Source: Oxalobacteraceae bacterium UBA6018 (GTDB taxonomy: Bacteria; Pseudomonadota; Gammaproteobacteria; Burkholderiales; Burkholderiaceae_D). From it: a stretch of DNA of 39,730 bases. The stretch lies in assembly GCA_002428015.1 (NCBI GenBank), contig DIZW01000018.1, forward strand, positions 16,970-56,699, given 5' to 3'. A model generated the notes under the pieces. The model worked only from the letters and a program-made list of their open reading frames with translations, made no database searches and was not told the DNA's origin. Each line of letters opens with the position of its first letter. The first letter of the stretch is position 1. Position numbers and translations under genes: made by a program. Positions 6,685 through 14,843 of the stretch are shown piece after piece.

Positions 6685-9402
6685 ATGCGCATTCATTTTT
6701 GCATGGCCATAGTCGGCCTCAGCCTTGCCAGCGCCGCGTTCGCGCAGGACAGCAAGTCCATCTGCGACAGCACCGACTTCGAACAGATCGTGCACGCGGC
6801 ACCGGCCGGCATCGCGGCCCGCGCCGTCTGGCTCAACGGCCATCTGGCCCAGTGGCCGGGCGCGGCCCCCGGCGGCAGCTTCAAACTGTACTACGCTCCC
6901 GACGGCGCGATCGCCGCGCCCGCCCACGCCAAGGTGAGCGGCGCGGCCGGCGCCATCGCGCTGTCCGCCTACACCGGCGCGCTGCCGGCGGGCGCCGCCG
7001 CGCGCTTCAAGTACCTCGGCGCCGGCCCTGTGCTGGCCGTCGCCCACGCGGACCTGGAGCGCCTGCGCGCCCTGCACAGCCAGCAGCTGGTGCTGGTCCA
7101 GGAGGCCGCCGATGGCAGCGTCATGGCCGCCACGCGGCTGCAGAACGCCGGCGCGCTCGACGACCTGTTCAGCGCGGCCGGGCAGGCCAACGACCTGGGC
7201 GCCACCATCCACGGCAAGCGCACCAGCTTCAAGCTGTGGGCGCCGACCGCCCAGCGCGTGATGCTGTGCACCTACCCCAGCGCCGGCGCACCGGCCGCAT
7301 CGATCGACGCCATGCGGCGCGATCCGGCCAGCGGCATCTGGCAGGCCGTCAAACCGTCCAGCCTGCAGGGCAGCTACTACAAATACGTGGTCGATGTCGT
7401 CGTCGACGGCACCGGCCTGGTGCGCAACCTCGTCACCGACCCCTACTCGGTCAGCCTGAGCACAGACTCCCGGCGCAGCTACATCGCCGACCTGTCCGCG
7501 CCGGCGCTCAAGCCGCAGGGATGGGAAAGCGTGCCCGCCCCGGCCAGCGTGAAGGCGCTGCCCGACATGGTGGTGTACGAACTGCACGTGCGCGACTTCT
7601 CGATCAATGACGCCAGCGTGCCGCCCGCCCTGCGCGGCAAGTACGCCGCCTTCTCGGTGCCCGGCTCGAACGGCATGCGCCACCTGGCGGCGCTGGCCAA
7701 GGCCGGCCTGACCGACGTGCACCTGCTGCCCATCTTCGACATCGCCAGCGTGCCCGAACAGGGCTGCGCGCAGCCGCGCCCTTCCGGCGCGCCCGACAGC
7801 GAAGCCCAGCAGGCCCTGGTCGCCAAGACCGCCGAGACCGACTGCTTCAACTGGGGCTACGACCCCTACCACTACAGCGCGCCGGAAGGCAGCTACTCGC
7901 TTGATCCGGCCGACGGCGCGCGCCGCATCGTGGAAGTGCGCCAGATGGTGATGAGCCTGCACCGTGCCGGCCTGCGGATCGGCATGGACGTGGTCTACAA
8001 CCACACCTTCACCGGCGGCCAGAAAGCCGAGTCGGTGCTCGACCGCGTGGTGCCCGGCTACTACCACCGCCTGGACGCGGCCGGCGCCATCGAGCGTTCT
8101 ACCTGCTGCGACAACACCGCCACCGAAAACGCCATGATGGGTAAGCTCATGATCGACTCGGTGGCCCTGTGGGCGCGCCAGTACAAGATCGACTCGTTCC
8201 GCTTCGACCTGATGGGCCACCAGCCGCGCGCGGTGATGGAGCGCCTGCAGGCGCGCGTCAATGCGCAGGCCGGGCGCACCGTGCAGCTGATCGGCGAAGG
8301 CTGGAATTTCGGCGAGGTCGCCGACGGCGCGCGCTTCGTGCAGGCGTCCCAGCTGTCGCTCAACGGCAGCGGCATCGGCACCTTCAACGACCGCACGCGC
8401 GACGCCGTGCGCGGCGGCAGCGCGGCCGACAGCGGCGAGACCATGATAGCGCGCCAGGGCTACATCAACGGCCTGGTGTACGACCCCAACACACGCGCGG
8501 GCCTGCGCCCGGCGACCGACCTGCTGCGCACGGCCGACATGATCAAGGCCGGCCTGGCCGGCTCGCTGCGCCGCTACCGCCTGACCACCTACACCGGCGC
8601 CACCGAGGCGCTCGAGGCGATCGACTACGGCGGCCAGCCGGCCGGCTACGCCAGCATGCCCGGCGAAGCGGTCAACTACATCGAGAACCACGACAACCAG
8701 ACCCTGTTCGACGTCAACGTGCTCAAGCTGCCGCTGGCCACCAGCGGCGCCGAGCGCGCGCGCGTGCAGATGCTCGGCGCTGCGATCAACGCGTTCAGCC
8801 AGGGCGTGGCCTACTTCCATGCGGGGGTGGACACGCTGCGCTCCAAGTCGCTCGACCGCAACAGCTTCAACTCGGGCGACTGGTTCAACCGGATCGACTG
8901 GCGCTACCAGGACAACTACTTCGGCACCGGCCTGCCGCCGGCCGCGGACAACGGCAAGGACTACGCGCTGCTCAAGCCGCTGCTGGCCGACGCCGCGCTC
9001 AAGCCGGCCCCGGCCGACATCGCCTATGCGCGCGACGCCTTTCGCGACCTGCTGAAGATCCGCGCCAGCTCAACCCTGTTCCGTCTGCGCAGTACCGAGG
9101 ACGTGATGCGGCGCCTGCGCTTCTTCAACAACGGCCCGGACCAGGAGGCGACCGTGATCGCGGCGCGCATCGACGGCAGCGGCTATCCCGGCGCCGGTTT
9201 CGCGGCGCTGAGCTATTTCATCAACGTGGACAAGCGCGAGCACGTGCTGACGATCGCGGACATGAAGGGACACAGCCTGCGCCTGCACCCGGTGCACACG
9301 GCGCCGGGCGCGGCCGACCCGCGCGCGCGGGAGGCCAAGTTCGACCCGGCCAGCGGCAGCTTCACCATCCCGGCGCGGACGGCCGTGGTGTTCGTGGAGT
9401 AG
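6685..9402 (+). CDS. pulA: Type I pullulanase (alpha-1,6-glucosidase), secreted
   Basis: This encodes 905 residues. It cleaves alpha-1,6 branch points in pullulan, amylopectin or limit dextrins. After a signal peptide (cleavage near ASAAFA, about residue 20) there are N-terminal beta domains, including a CBM48-like module (KLWAPTAQRV through GSYYKYVVD, about 180-240). Next come the type I signature NWGYDP (about 389-394) and the GH13 barrel with Asp508 (FRFDLMGH), Glu538 (LIGEGWNF) and Asp670 (IENHDNQ). The protein ends in a beta domain. The ATG at 6685 gives a clean signal peptide; a TTG at 6661 in the same frame is less likely. The ribosome-binding site is weak. It follows the GH49 gene with an operator between them. 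No lipobox is visible, so it is probably periplasmic or released. Confidence 0.95.
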   Translation: MRIHFCMAIVGLSLASAAFAQDSKSICDSTDFEQIVHAAPAGIAARAVWLNGHLAQWPGAAPGGSFKLYYAPDGAIAAPAHAKVSGAAGAIALSAYTGALPAGAAARFKYLGAGPVLAVAHADLERLRALHSQQLVLVQEAADGSVMAATRLQNAGALDDLFSAAGQANDLGATIHGKRTSFKLWAPTAQRVMLCTYPSAGAPAASIDAMRRDPASGIWQAVKPSSLQGSYYKYVVDVVVDGTGLVRNLVTDPYSVSLSTDSRRSYIADLSAPALKPQGWESVPAPASVKALPDMVVYELHVRDFSINDASVPPALRGKYAAFSVPGSNGMRHLAALAKAGLTDVHLLPIFDIASVPEQGCAQPRPSGAPDSEAQQALVAKTAETDCFNWGYDPYHYSAPEGSYSLDPADGARRIVEVRQMVMSLHRAGLRIGMDVVYNHTFTGGQKAESVLDRVVPGYYHRLDAAGAIERSTCCDNTATENAMMGKLMIDSVALWARQYKIDSFRFDLMGHQPRAVMERLQARVNAQAGRTVQLIGEGWNFGEVADGARFVQASQLSLNGSGIGTFNDRTRDAVRGGSAADSGETMIARQGYINGLVYDPNTRAGLRPATDLLRTADMIKAGLAGSLRRYRLTTYTGATEALEAIDYGGQPAGYASMPGEAVNYIENHDNQTLFDVNVLKLPLATSGAERARVQMLGAAINAFSQGVAYFHAGVDTLRSKSLDRNSFNSGDWFNRIDWRYQDNYFGTGLPPAADNGKDYALLKPLLADAALKPAPADIAYARDAFRDLLKIRASSTLFRLRSTEDVMRRLRFFNNGPDQEATVIAARIDGSGYPGAGFAALSYFINVDKREHVLTIADMKGHSLRLHPVHTAPGAADPRAREAKFDPASGSFTIPARTAVVFVE

Positions 9403-9403
9403 C

Positions 9404-9423
9404 CGCCGGCGCGGAGGCCGGCG
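9404..9423. terminator. Hairpin between convergent genes
   Basis: CGCCGGC, a six-base loop and GCCGGCG form a perfect 7-bp stem that fills the 25-base gap between the pullulanase stop and the opposing glucokinase-fusion stop. There is no U-tract. Confidence 0.45.
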
Positions 9424-9427
9424 CGGC

Positions 9428-11278
9428 TTAGATGTCCAGGTGCGAGATCAGCAGGCGCCTGGTGTCGGAGTCGCCTGCCTCCTGTTGGGTGCCGAGCGAA
9501 ATCCCGACCGACATGATATCGATCAGCAGCAGCTGCAGGATGCGCGAGATCATCGACAGGAAGCTGGTGCTGTCCTCGCCGTGATCGACGGCCAGGCACA
9601 CGCTGGCCTTCTTCGCCAGCGGCGACTTGCTGCTGGTGATGGCGATCACGTCGGCGCCGGAGGCGAGTGCGGTGTCGACCGCCGCCAGCAGCTCGGGCAG
9701 GCGCCCGGACGAGGAGATCGCGATGACCACGTCGCCCGGATGCAGCAGCTCGGCCGCCAGCGAGAACAGGTGCGAGTCGCCGTAGGACGAGGTCGGTATG
9801 CGGAAGCGGAAGAACTTGTGCTGGCCGTCGAGCGCCACCACGCGCGAGGCGCCCATCGCGTAGAACTCCACCCGCTTGGCCTTGCGCAGCAGCGCGATGG
9901 CGTTGTCGATCGACTGCACGTCGAGCTGGTCGCGAAAGCGCAGGATCGCCGACACGGTATTGTCGATCACCTTGGCCGACAGGTCGTGGGTGCTGTCGGA
10001 CACCCGCACCTGGCTGTGGCGCACGGGGATGGTGCCGGTCAGGCTGCTGGCGAACTTGAGCTTGAAGTCGGCCAGCCCCAGGAAGCCGAGCGAGCGGCAA
10101 AAGCGGATCACGGTCGGCTGGCTGACGTCGGCCAGGCGCGCGATCTCGGCGATCGGCTCGCCCAGCACCTTGCGCGGATGATCGATCACCAGGGTCGCCA
10201 CGCGCTGCTCGGCCGGCGACAGCTCGTGCTGCAGGTGCTGCACGCGTTCCATCAGCGTGTTGGCGCCGCTGCGCCCGCGCAGGTGCTCCGACAGGATCGA
10301 GGCCACGCCGTGAAAGGCCGGGTTGGGCGTCATGATGACGAAGGTCGGGATCTCCGCCAGGTAGGAGGTGAAGCGGCCCTTCGCTTCGAAGCGCTTGCGG
10401 AACGACGAGGTGACGAACCAGTCGCCCAGGCGCGGCACGATCCCGCCGCCGATGAAGATGCCGCCGAACGAGCCGAGCGTCACCGCCAGGTTGGCGGCGG
10501 CGCCGCCGAGCATGCCGCAGAAGCAGTCCAGCACTTCCAGGCATAGCATGTCCTGCCGCTCGAGGGCGCCGGTGATGATCTCGGGCGAGGTGAGCGGCTC
10601 GACGTCCACGCCGTTGCGCAGCGCCAGCGCGCGGTAGATGATTTCCATGCCGGGGCCGGAGATCAGGCGCTCGTTGGACACGTGCGACCATTCCTTCCAG
10701 GCGTACTGAAGGATGGCGAATTCGCGCTCGTCAGCGGGGGCGAAGTTGGCGTGGCCGCCTTCGCTGCCGAGGGTGACGAAGCCGTCCAGGGTCGGGATCA
10801 CGCCCGAGCAGCCCAGGCCGGTGCCGGGCCCCAGCACGCCGATCACGGCATTGGCGGCCGGCTTGCCGCCGCCGACCTGCACCAGGTCGCTCGCCGGCAG
10901 GTTCGGCAGCGACATCGCCAGCGCGGTGAAGTCGTTCACGATCAGCAGGGTGGTCAGGCCCAGCGCGCGGCGCACCTCGTCGGTCGAGAATTGCCAGTCG
11001 CGGTTGGTCATCCGGATGAAGTCGCCATTGATCGGATTGGCCAGGGCGAAGGCGGCGTGGTTGAGCCGCACGCCCTCGTGGTCGGACAGGTATTCGCGCA
11101 GCAGCGCCAGGATGTCGCTGTAGTCGTCACACTTGAGCACGCGCACCGCACGCATCACACCCGGCGCGGTTTCGAGAGCGAAGCGCGCGTGGGTGGCGCC
11201 GATGTCGGCGAGCAGACGGGGGCCGTCGGCGTAGGCCGTGCGGCTGTACTTTGGTTCGGGTTCGAGAAGGTCGGTCAT
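9428..11278 (-). CDS. glk: Bifunctional glucokinase / RpiR-HexR-type regulator (copy 2)
   Basis: This encodes 616 residues and is collinear with the fusion at 722-2593. It shows the same glucokinase motifs (DIGATHARF, VNDFTALA with the catalytic Asp, LGPGTGLG, GGIFIGGG), the same helix-turn-helix (VSQPTVIRFCRSLGF) and the same SIS domain. Most residues are identical by eye, especially in the regulator half. Differences cluster at the N-terminus, the linker and the C-terminal tail. Both catalytic halves look intact, so neither copy is an obvious pseudogene. It is the last gene of the GH31-MFS-pgm-amylase run, 80 bp after the amylase stop. That gap shows no clear ribosome-binding site or promoter. 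Two copies in one locus suggest duplication followed by differing control or effector response. Confidence 0.95.
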   Translation of the reverse strand: MTDLLEPEPKYSRTAYADGPRLLADIGATHARFALETAPGVMRAVRVLKCDDYSDILALLREYLSDHEGVRLNHAAFALANPINGDFIRMTNRDWQFSTDEVRRALGLTTLLIVNDFTALAMSLPNLPASDLVQVGGGKPAANAVIGVLGPGTGLGCSGVIPTLDGFVTLGSEGGHANFAPADEREFAILQYAWKEWSHVSNERLISGPGMEIIYRALALRNGVDVEPLTSPEIITGALERQDMLCLEVLDCFCGMLGGAAANLAVTLGSFGGIFIGGGIVPRLGDWFVTSSFRKRFEAKGRFTSYLAEIPTFVIMTPNPAFHGVASILSEHLRGRSGANTLMERVQHLQHELSPAEQRVATLVIDHPRKVLGEPIAEIARLADVSQPTVIRFCRSLGFLGLADFKLKFASSLTGTIPVRHSQVRVSDSTHDLSAKVIDNTVSAILRFRDQLDVQSIDNAIALLRKAKRVEFYAMGASRVVALDGQHKFFRFRIPTSSYGDSHLFSLAAELLHPGDVVIAISSSGRLPELLAAVDTALASGADVIAITSSKSPLAKKASVCLAVDHGEDSTSFLSMISRILQLLLIDIMSVGISLGTQQEAGDSDTRRLLISHLDI

Positions 11279-11358
11279 CGCAGTCAGAAAAGGCAGTTCC
11301 TGCGTAGCATACCCTATTGTTAGGATTGCACCAAAAAACGTCTGCGGTGACGCCCTTC

Positions 11359-13035
11359 TCAGTCGCCGATCAGCACCACCGGATTGCTCACGTCGAACAG
11401 CACTTTACCGTCCGTCACGACGGCCTTTTTTCCGGAATAATAATCGGTGACGGCCGCGCCCTCGGGGAACACGCCGCCCACGGTGATCGGCGTCGGACGG
11501 TCGGCCGGCAGCCCGAGCGCGACCACCACGCGGTCGCTGGCGTCGCCGCGCGACCAGGTGCGCGCGAAGGTGTAGGGCTGGTCGGCCAGCTTGCGATGCA
11601 CGCCCGCGCCCACCGCCGGATGGGCGTGGCGGAACTGGCCCAGCAGCGCCCAGTGGCGGCGCACGTCGGCCACGCGGTAGCCGTCGCGCTGGGCGTTGTT
11701 GGCCAGCTCGTCCCAGTTCATGAACGAGCGCAGGTTGGCGTCGCCCACCGCGCCCTCGTGCTTGAGCAGGCGCGCGCTCTCGTCGCCGTAGTAGATCTGC
11801 GCCTCGCCGGGCGCGAGCAGCAGCTTGTTGGCGGTCTCGAACGGACGCACGCGCAGCGCGTCGAAGGGAGCGCCGTCGTCGTGCGAACTCACATAGTTGA
11901 GCACCGAATAGCCGTTGAGCGGCCCGTGCAGGATGGCGGCGTAGTCGGCGAACAGCTTCTCGTAGTCGGCAGCGGCGTCGCGCGGCATGCTGAAGTTGAT
12001 CATGCTGTTAAAGCCGTTGGCGTAGAAATCGACGCTTTGGCCGGGTCCCATCTCGAACTGGTGGGCGTCGCGCAGCGAATAGTTGTACACCTCTGCAGTC
12101 ATGAAGAATGGCTGGTCGCCCAGGCGCTTGGCCGGGTTGGCCCGCTTCCAGTCTTCGTAGGCGAGGCTGGCCTCCTTCTTGAGCTCCTTCCATACGCCCG
12201 GTTCGACGTGCTTGACGGTGTCGGCGCGAAAGCCGTCGAAGCCGTATTTGCGCCCCCAGTCCGCCTGCCATTTGATCAGGTAGTAGCGCGGCGCACGCGG
12301 GTAGCCGGTGCGCTTGAAAAAGGCGTCCAGCTCCTTGACCTCGCGCCCGTAGCGCCCTTCCTTCTTCCACTTGGCCACCAGCGCCGGCGGCAGCGTGGCC
12401 GCATGGTTGCTGTCAGTGCGCAGGTCGGGCAGGTTTTTCACCAGTGCGCAATCGACGGTGGTGTGCACGTCCTTGAACTGGCACACCGGATCGAGGCGCA
12501 CCCAGTCCGCCGGCCAAGCCGGGTCCTGGGGGGTGACCGGGCCAGTGTGGTTCATCACCACGTCGAGCAGCACGCGGATGCCGTGCGCGTGCGCCGTGTC
12601 GACCAGCTGGCGCAGGTCGGCCTCGGTGCCGAGGTTGGCGTCGACGGCGGTGAAGTCCTTGGCCCAGTAGCCGTGAAAGCCATAGGATTTGCCGGTGCCT
12701 TCGTCGGTGGCACCGTGGATCTGCTCGACCGGCGGCGAAATCCAGATCGCGTCCACGCCCAGCTCATCGAAGTAACCCTGCTTGATCTTGGCCGTGACCC
12801 CGGCCAGGTCGCCGCCCATGTAGCCGCGCAGCGGCGCGGCGTCGGCCTTACGCCCGTAGGCCAGGTCGTTGGCCGGGTTGGCGTTGTTGAAGCGATCGGT
12901 CAGCAAAAAGTACACGGTCGCGTTGTCCCAGGTGAACGGGAACTTGACGGCGGGCGCGGCAGGCGCGGCGAGCGCGCCGGTGGCGACGGCACCGAGGGCC
13001 AGCAGCAGGGAAACGGCGATAGGCTTGAGCGTCAT
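11359..13035 (-). CDS. Periplasmic GH13 alpha-amylase (MalS-like)
   Basis: This encodes 558 residues with a signal peptide (cleavage near GALAAPA, about 24). It is an endo-acting alpha-1,4-glucanase for maltodextrins, probably periplasmic. The barrel starts at about residue 35 (TVYFLLTDRFNN). The catalytic residues are Asp272 (GFRADTVKHV), Glu315 (MTAEVYN) and Asp386 (SSHDDG). An inserted segment with two Cys (Cys185, Cys196) lies between strands 3 and 4. A C-terminal beta domain ends in VVLIGD. The layout resembles the periplasmic MalS group (GH13_19), though it is shorter than E. coli MalS. I chose the ATG at 13035 because it directly starts the signal peptide; the frame is open far upstream only as a shadow of pgm. 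It lies 29 bp after pgm in the same operon. Confidence 0.92.
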   Translation of the reverse strand: MTLKPIAVSLLLALGAVATGALAAPAAPAVKFPFTWDNATVYFLLTDRFNNANPANDLAYGRKADAAPLRGYMGGDLAGVTAKIKQGYFDELGVDAIWISPPVEQIHGATDEGTGKSYGFHGYWAKDFTAVDANLGTEADLRQLVDTAHAHGIRVLLDVVMNHTGPVTPQDPAWPADWVRLDPVCQFKDVHTTVDCALVKNLPDLRTDSNHAATLPPALVAKWKKEGRYGREVKELDAFFKRTGYPRAPRYYLIKWQADWGRKYGFDGFRADTVKHVEPGVWKELKKEASLAYEDWKRANPAKRLGDQPFFMTAEVYNYSLRDAHQFEMGPGQSVDFYANGFNSMINFSMPRDAAADYEKLFADYAAILHGPLNGYSVLNYVSSHDDGAPFDALRVRPFETANKLLLAPGEAQIYYGDESARLLKHEGAVGDANLRSFMNWDELANNAQRDGYRVADVRRHWALLGQFRHAHPAVGAGVHRKLADQPYTFARTWSRGDASDRVVVALGLPADRPTPITVGGVFPEGAAVTDYYSGKKAVVTDGKVLFDVSNPVVLIGD

Positions 13036-13064
13036 GCGTGATGGTCTTTCGTGAGTGGGCAATC

Positions 13065-14696
13065 TTAAGTGATGACCGTCGGCGCGGCGCGTCCGGTGCG
13101 CGCGGCGATCTGCGTGAGCTCGCCGGCGATCGCGATCAGCCCGGCCAGCGCCTGCTGGGTCGGGATGGCGTGGCGGGCCGGGTCGGCCTCGTATTTTTCC
13201 AGGTACAGGCGGATGGTGGCCCCTTCGGTGCCGGTGCCGGACAGGCGCAACACGATGCGCGATCCGTCGCTCATCACGATACGCACGCCCTGCTGGGTCG
13301 ACACCGAATGGTCGACCGGGTCGGTGTAGGCGAAGTCGTCGGCCAGGGCCACTGTGAACTGGCCCAGCGTGGCGCCGGCCAGCTGCGCAAGCTGCTCGCG
13401 CAACTGCGCCATCAGGCCGTGGGCGGCGGCGCCGTCGACCGCCTCGTAATCGTGGCGCGAGTAGTAGTTGCGCCCGAACCGGGCCCAATGCTCCTGGACG
13501 ATCTGGGCCACGCTCTTGCCGCTGACGGCCAGCAGGTTGAGCCAGAACAGCACCGCCCACAGGCCGTCCTTCTCGCGGATATGGGTCGAGCCGGTGCCGT
13601 AGCTCTCCTCGCCGCACAAGGTCACCAGGCCGGCATCGAGCAGATTGCCGAAGAACTTCCAGCCGGTGGGGGTCTCGAAGCAGGGCACGCCCAACTCGCG
13701 CGCCACCCGGTCGGCCGCGGTGGAGGTGGGCATGGAACGCGCCACGCCCTTGATGCCTGCGCGATAGCCGGGCGCCACGGCGGCGTTGGCGGCCAGGATG
13801 GCCAGGCTGTCGGAGGGCGTCACGTCGATGCCGCGCCCGACGATCATGTTGCGGTCGCCATCGCCGTCGGAGGCCGCGCCGAAGTCGGGCGCGTCGGGCG
13901 CGGCCATGAGCGCGATCAGTTCGGCGGCGTTGACCGGATTGGGGTCGGGGTGGCCGCCGCCGAAGTCTTCCAGCGACACGCCATTGATGACGGTGCCCGC
14001 GGGCGCGCCCAGGAGGCCCTCCAGGATGGCCTTGGCGTAGGGACCGGACACCGCGTGCATGCCGTCGAAGCGCATCGTGAAGCCGCGCGCGAACAGCGCC
14101 CGGATGGCCGCGAAATCGAACAGGCCGGCCATCAGCTCGGCGTAGTCGGCCACGCTGTCGATCACCTTGATGACGGTGTGCTCGAGGCGCTGCTCGCCGA
14201 GCGCGTCCAGGTCGAGCGAGCTGGCATCGCTGATTCGGTAGGCGGTAATGGTCTGGGTGTGCGCGTAGATCGCTTCGGTGATCTTTTCCGGCGCGGGGCC
14301 GCCGTTGGCGATGTTGTACTTGATGCCGAAATCGCCGTCCGGCCCGCCCGGGTTGTGGCTGGCCGAGAGCACGATGCCGCCCATGGCGCCGCGCTTGCGC
14401 ACCACGCAGCTCAGGGCCGGCGTCGACAGGATGCCGCCCTGCCCCACCAGCACCCGCGCGAAGCCGTGCGCCGCCGCCATGCGCAGGATGGTCTGGATCG
14501 CGGCGCGGTTGTGGAAGCGCCCGTCGCCGCCCACCACCAGGGTCTGGCCGGCGCAGTCGCCGAGGGTGTCGAAGATCGCCTGCACGAAGTTTTCCAGGTA
14601 GCCGGGGCGCTGGAATTCGGTGACCTTCTTGCGCAGGCCCGAGGTGCCGGGACGCTGTCCCGCGAAAGGCTGGGTTGCCACTGTTTGTATCGTCAT
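13065..14696 (-). CDS. pgm: Phosphoglucomutase, alpha-D-glucose-phosphate specific
   Basis: This encodes 543 residues, close to the usual length of bacterial Pgm (about 546). It interconverts glucose-1-phosphate and glucose-6-phosphate in the cytoplasm. The active-site Ser113 is in SASHNPGG, the metal loop is DGDGDR (277-282), the sugar-binding loop is GEESYGTGS (362-370), and the phosphate-binding loop SGTGTEGAT is near residue 500. It sits between an MFS transporter and the periplasmic amylase. This suggests that glucose-1-phosphate is produced or used in this pathway (phosphorolysis of maltodextrin, or glycogen synthesis), although no phosphorylase is in the window. The start at 14696 gives the expected N-terminus; no strong ribosome-binding site is obvious. 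Confidence 0.96.
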   Translation of the reverse strand: MTIQTVATQPFAGQRPGTSGLRKKVTEFQRPGYLENFVQAIFDTLGDCAGQTLVVGGDGRFHNRAAIQTILRMAAAHGFARVLVGQGGILSTPALSCVVRKRGAMGGIVLSASHNPGGPDGDFGIKYNIANGGPAPEKITEAIYAHTQTITAYRISDASSLDLDALGEQRLEHTVIKVIDSVADYAELMAGLFDFAAIRALFARGFTMRFDGMHAVSGPYAKAILEGLLGAPAGTVINGVSLEDFGGGHPDPNPVNAAELIALMAAPDAPDFGAASDGDGDRNMIVGRGIDVTPSDSLAILAANAAVAPGYRAGIKGVARSMPTSTAADRVARELGVPCFETPTGWKFFGNLLDAGLVTLCGEESYGTGSTHIREKDGLWAVLFWLNLLAVSGKSVAQIVQEHWARFGRNYYSRHDYEAVDGAAAHGLMAQLREQLAQLAGATLGQFTVALADDFAYTDPVDHSVSTQQGVRIVMSDGSRIVLRLSGTGTEGATIRLYLEKYEADPARHAIPTQQALAGLIAIAGELTQIAARTGRAAPTVIT

Positions 14697-14728
14697 GCTC
14701 GGCTCCGGGTCGATTGTCTTGGGCTGGT

Positions 14729-14752
14729 CGATTGTTCAACCGATTGTTCAAC
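14729..14752. repeat. Tandem 12-bp direct repeat upstream of pgm
   Basis: CGATTGTTCAAC occurs twice in tandem (14729-14740 and 14741-14752), and a third partial copy (CGATTGT) lies at 14711-14717. The 147-bp gap between the MFS gene and pgm is otherwise unremarkable. The repeat could be part of an internal promoter or a protein-binding site; its role is unknown. Confidence 0.6.
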
Positions 14753-14843
14753 CGCTAACAATACGGCGCGCGCGAAAATCATGGCGCAGGCTTCGCGCGG
14801 CGCCACGACGGGCCGCCGCACCTGGCCCTGCGCCACGCGGCGC

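Noticed and set aside
722..11278. The two glucokinase fusions as borders of a composite transposon
   Set aside because: They lie in direct, not inverted, flanking positions at operon ends, and no transposase, terminal repeats or target-site duplications were seen.
13036..14751. A 1130-residue open frame joining the amylase with upstream sequence
   Set aside because: The upstream part is a shadow of pgm in another frame. The amylase has its own signal peptide starting at the ATG at 13035.
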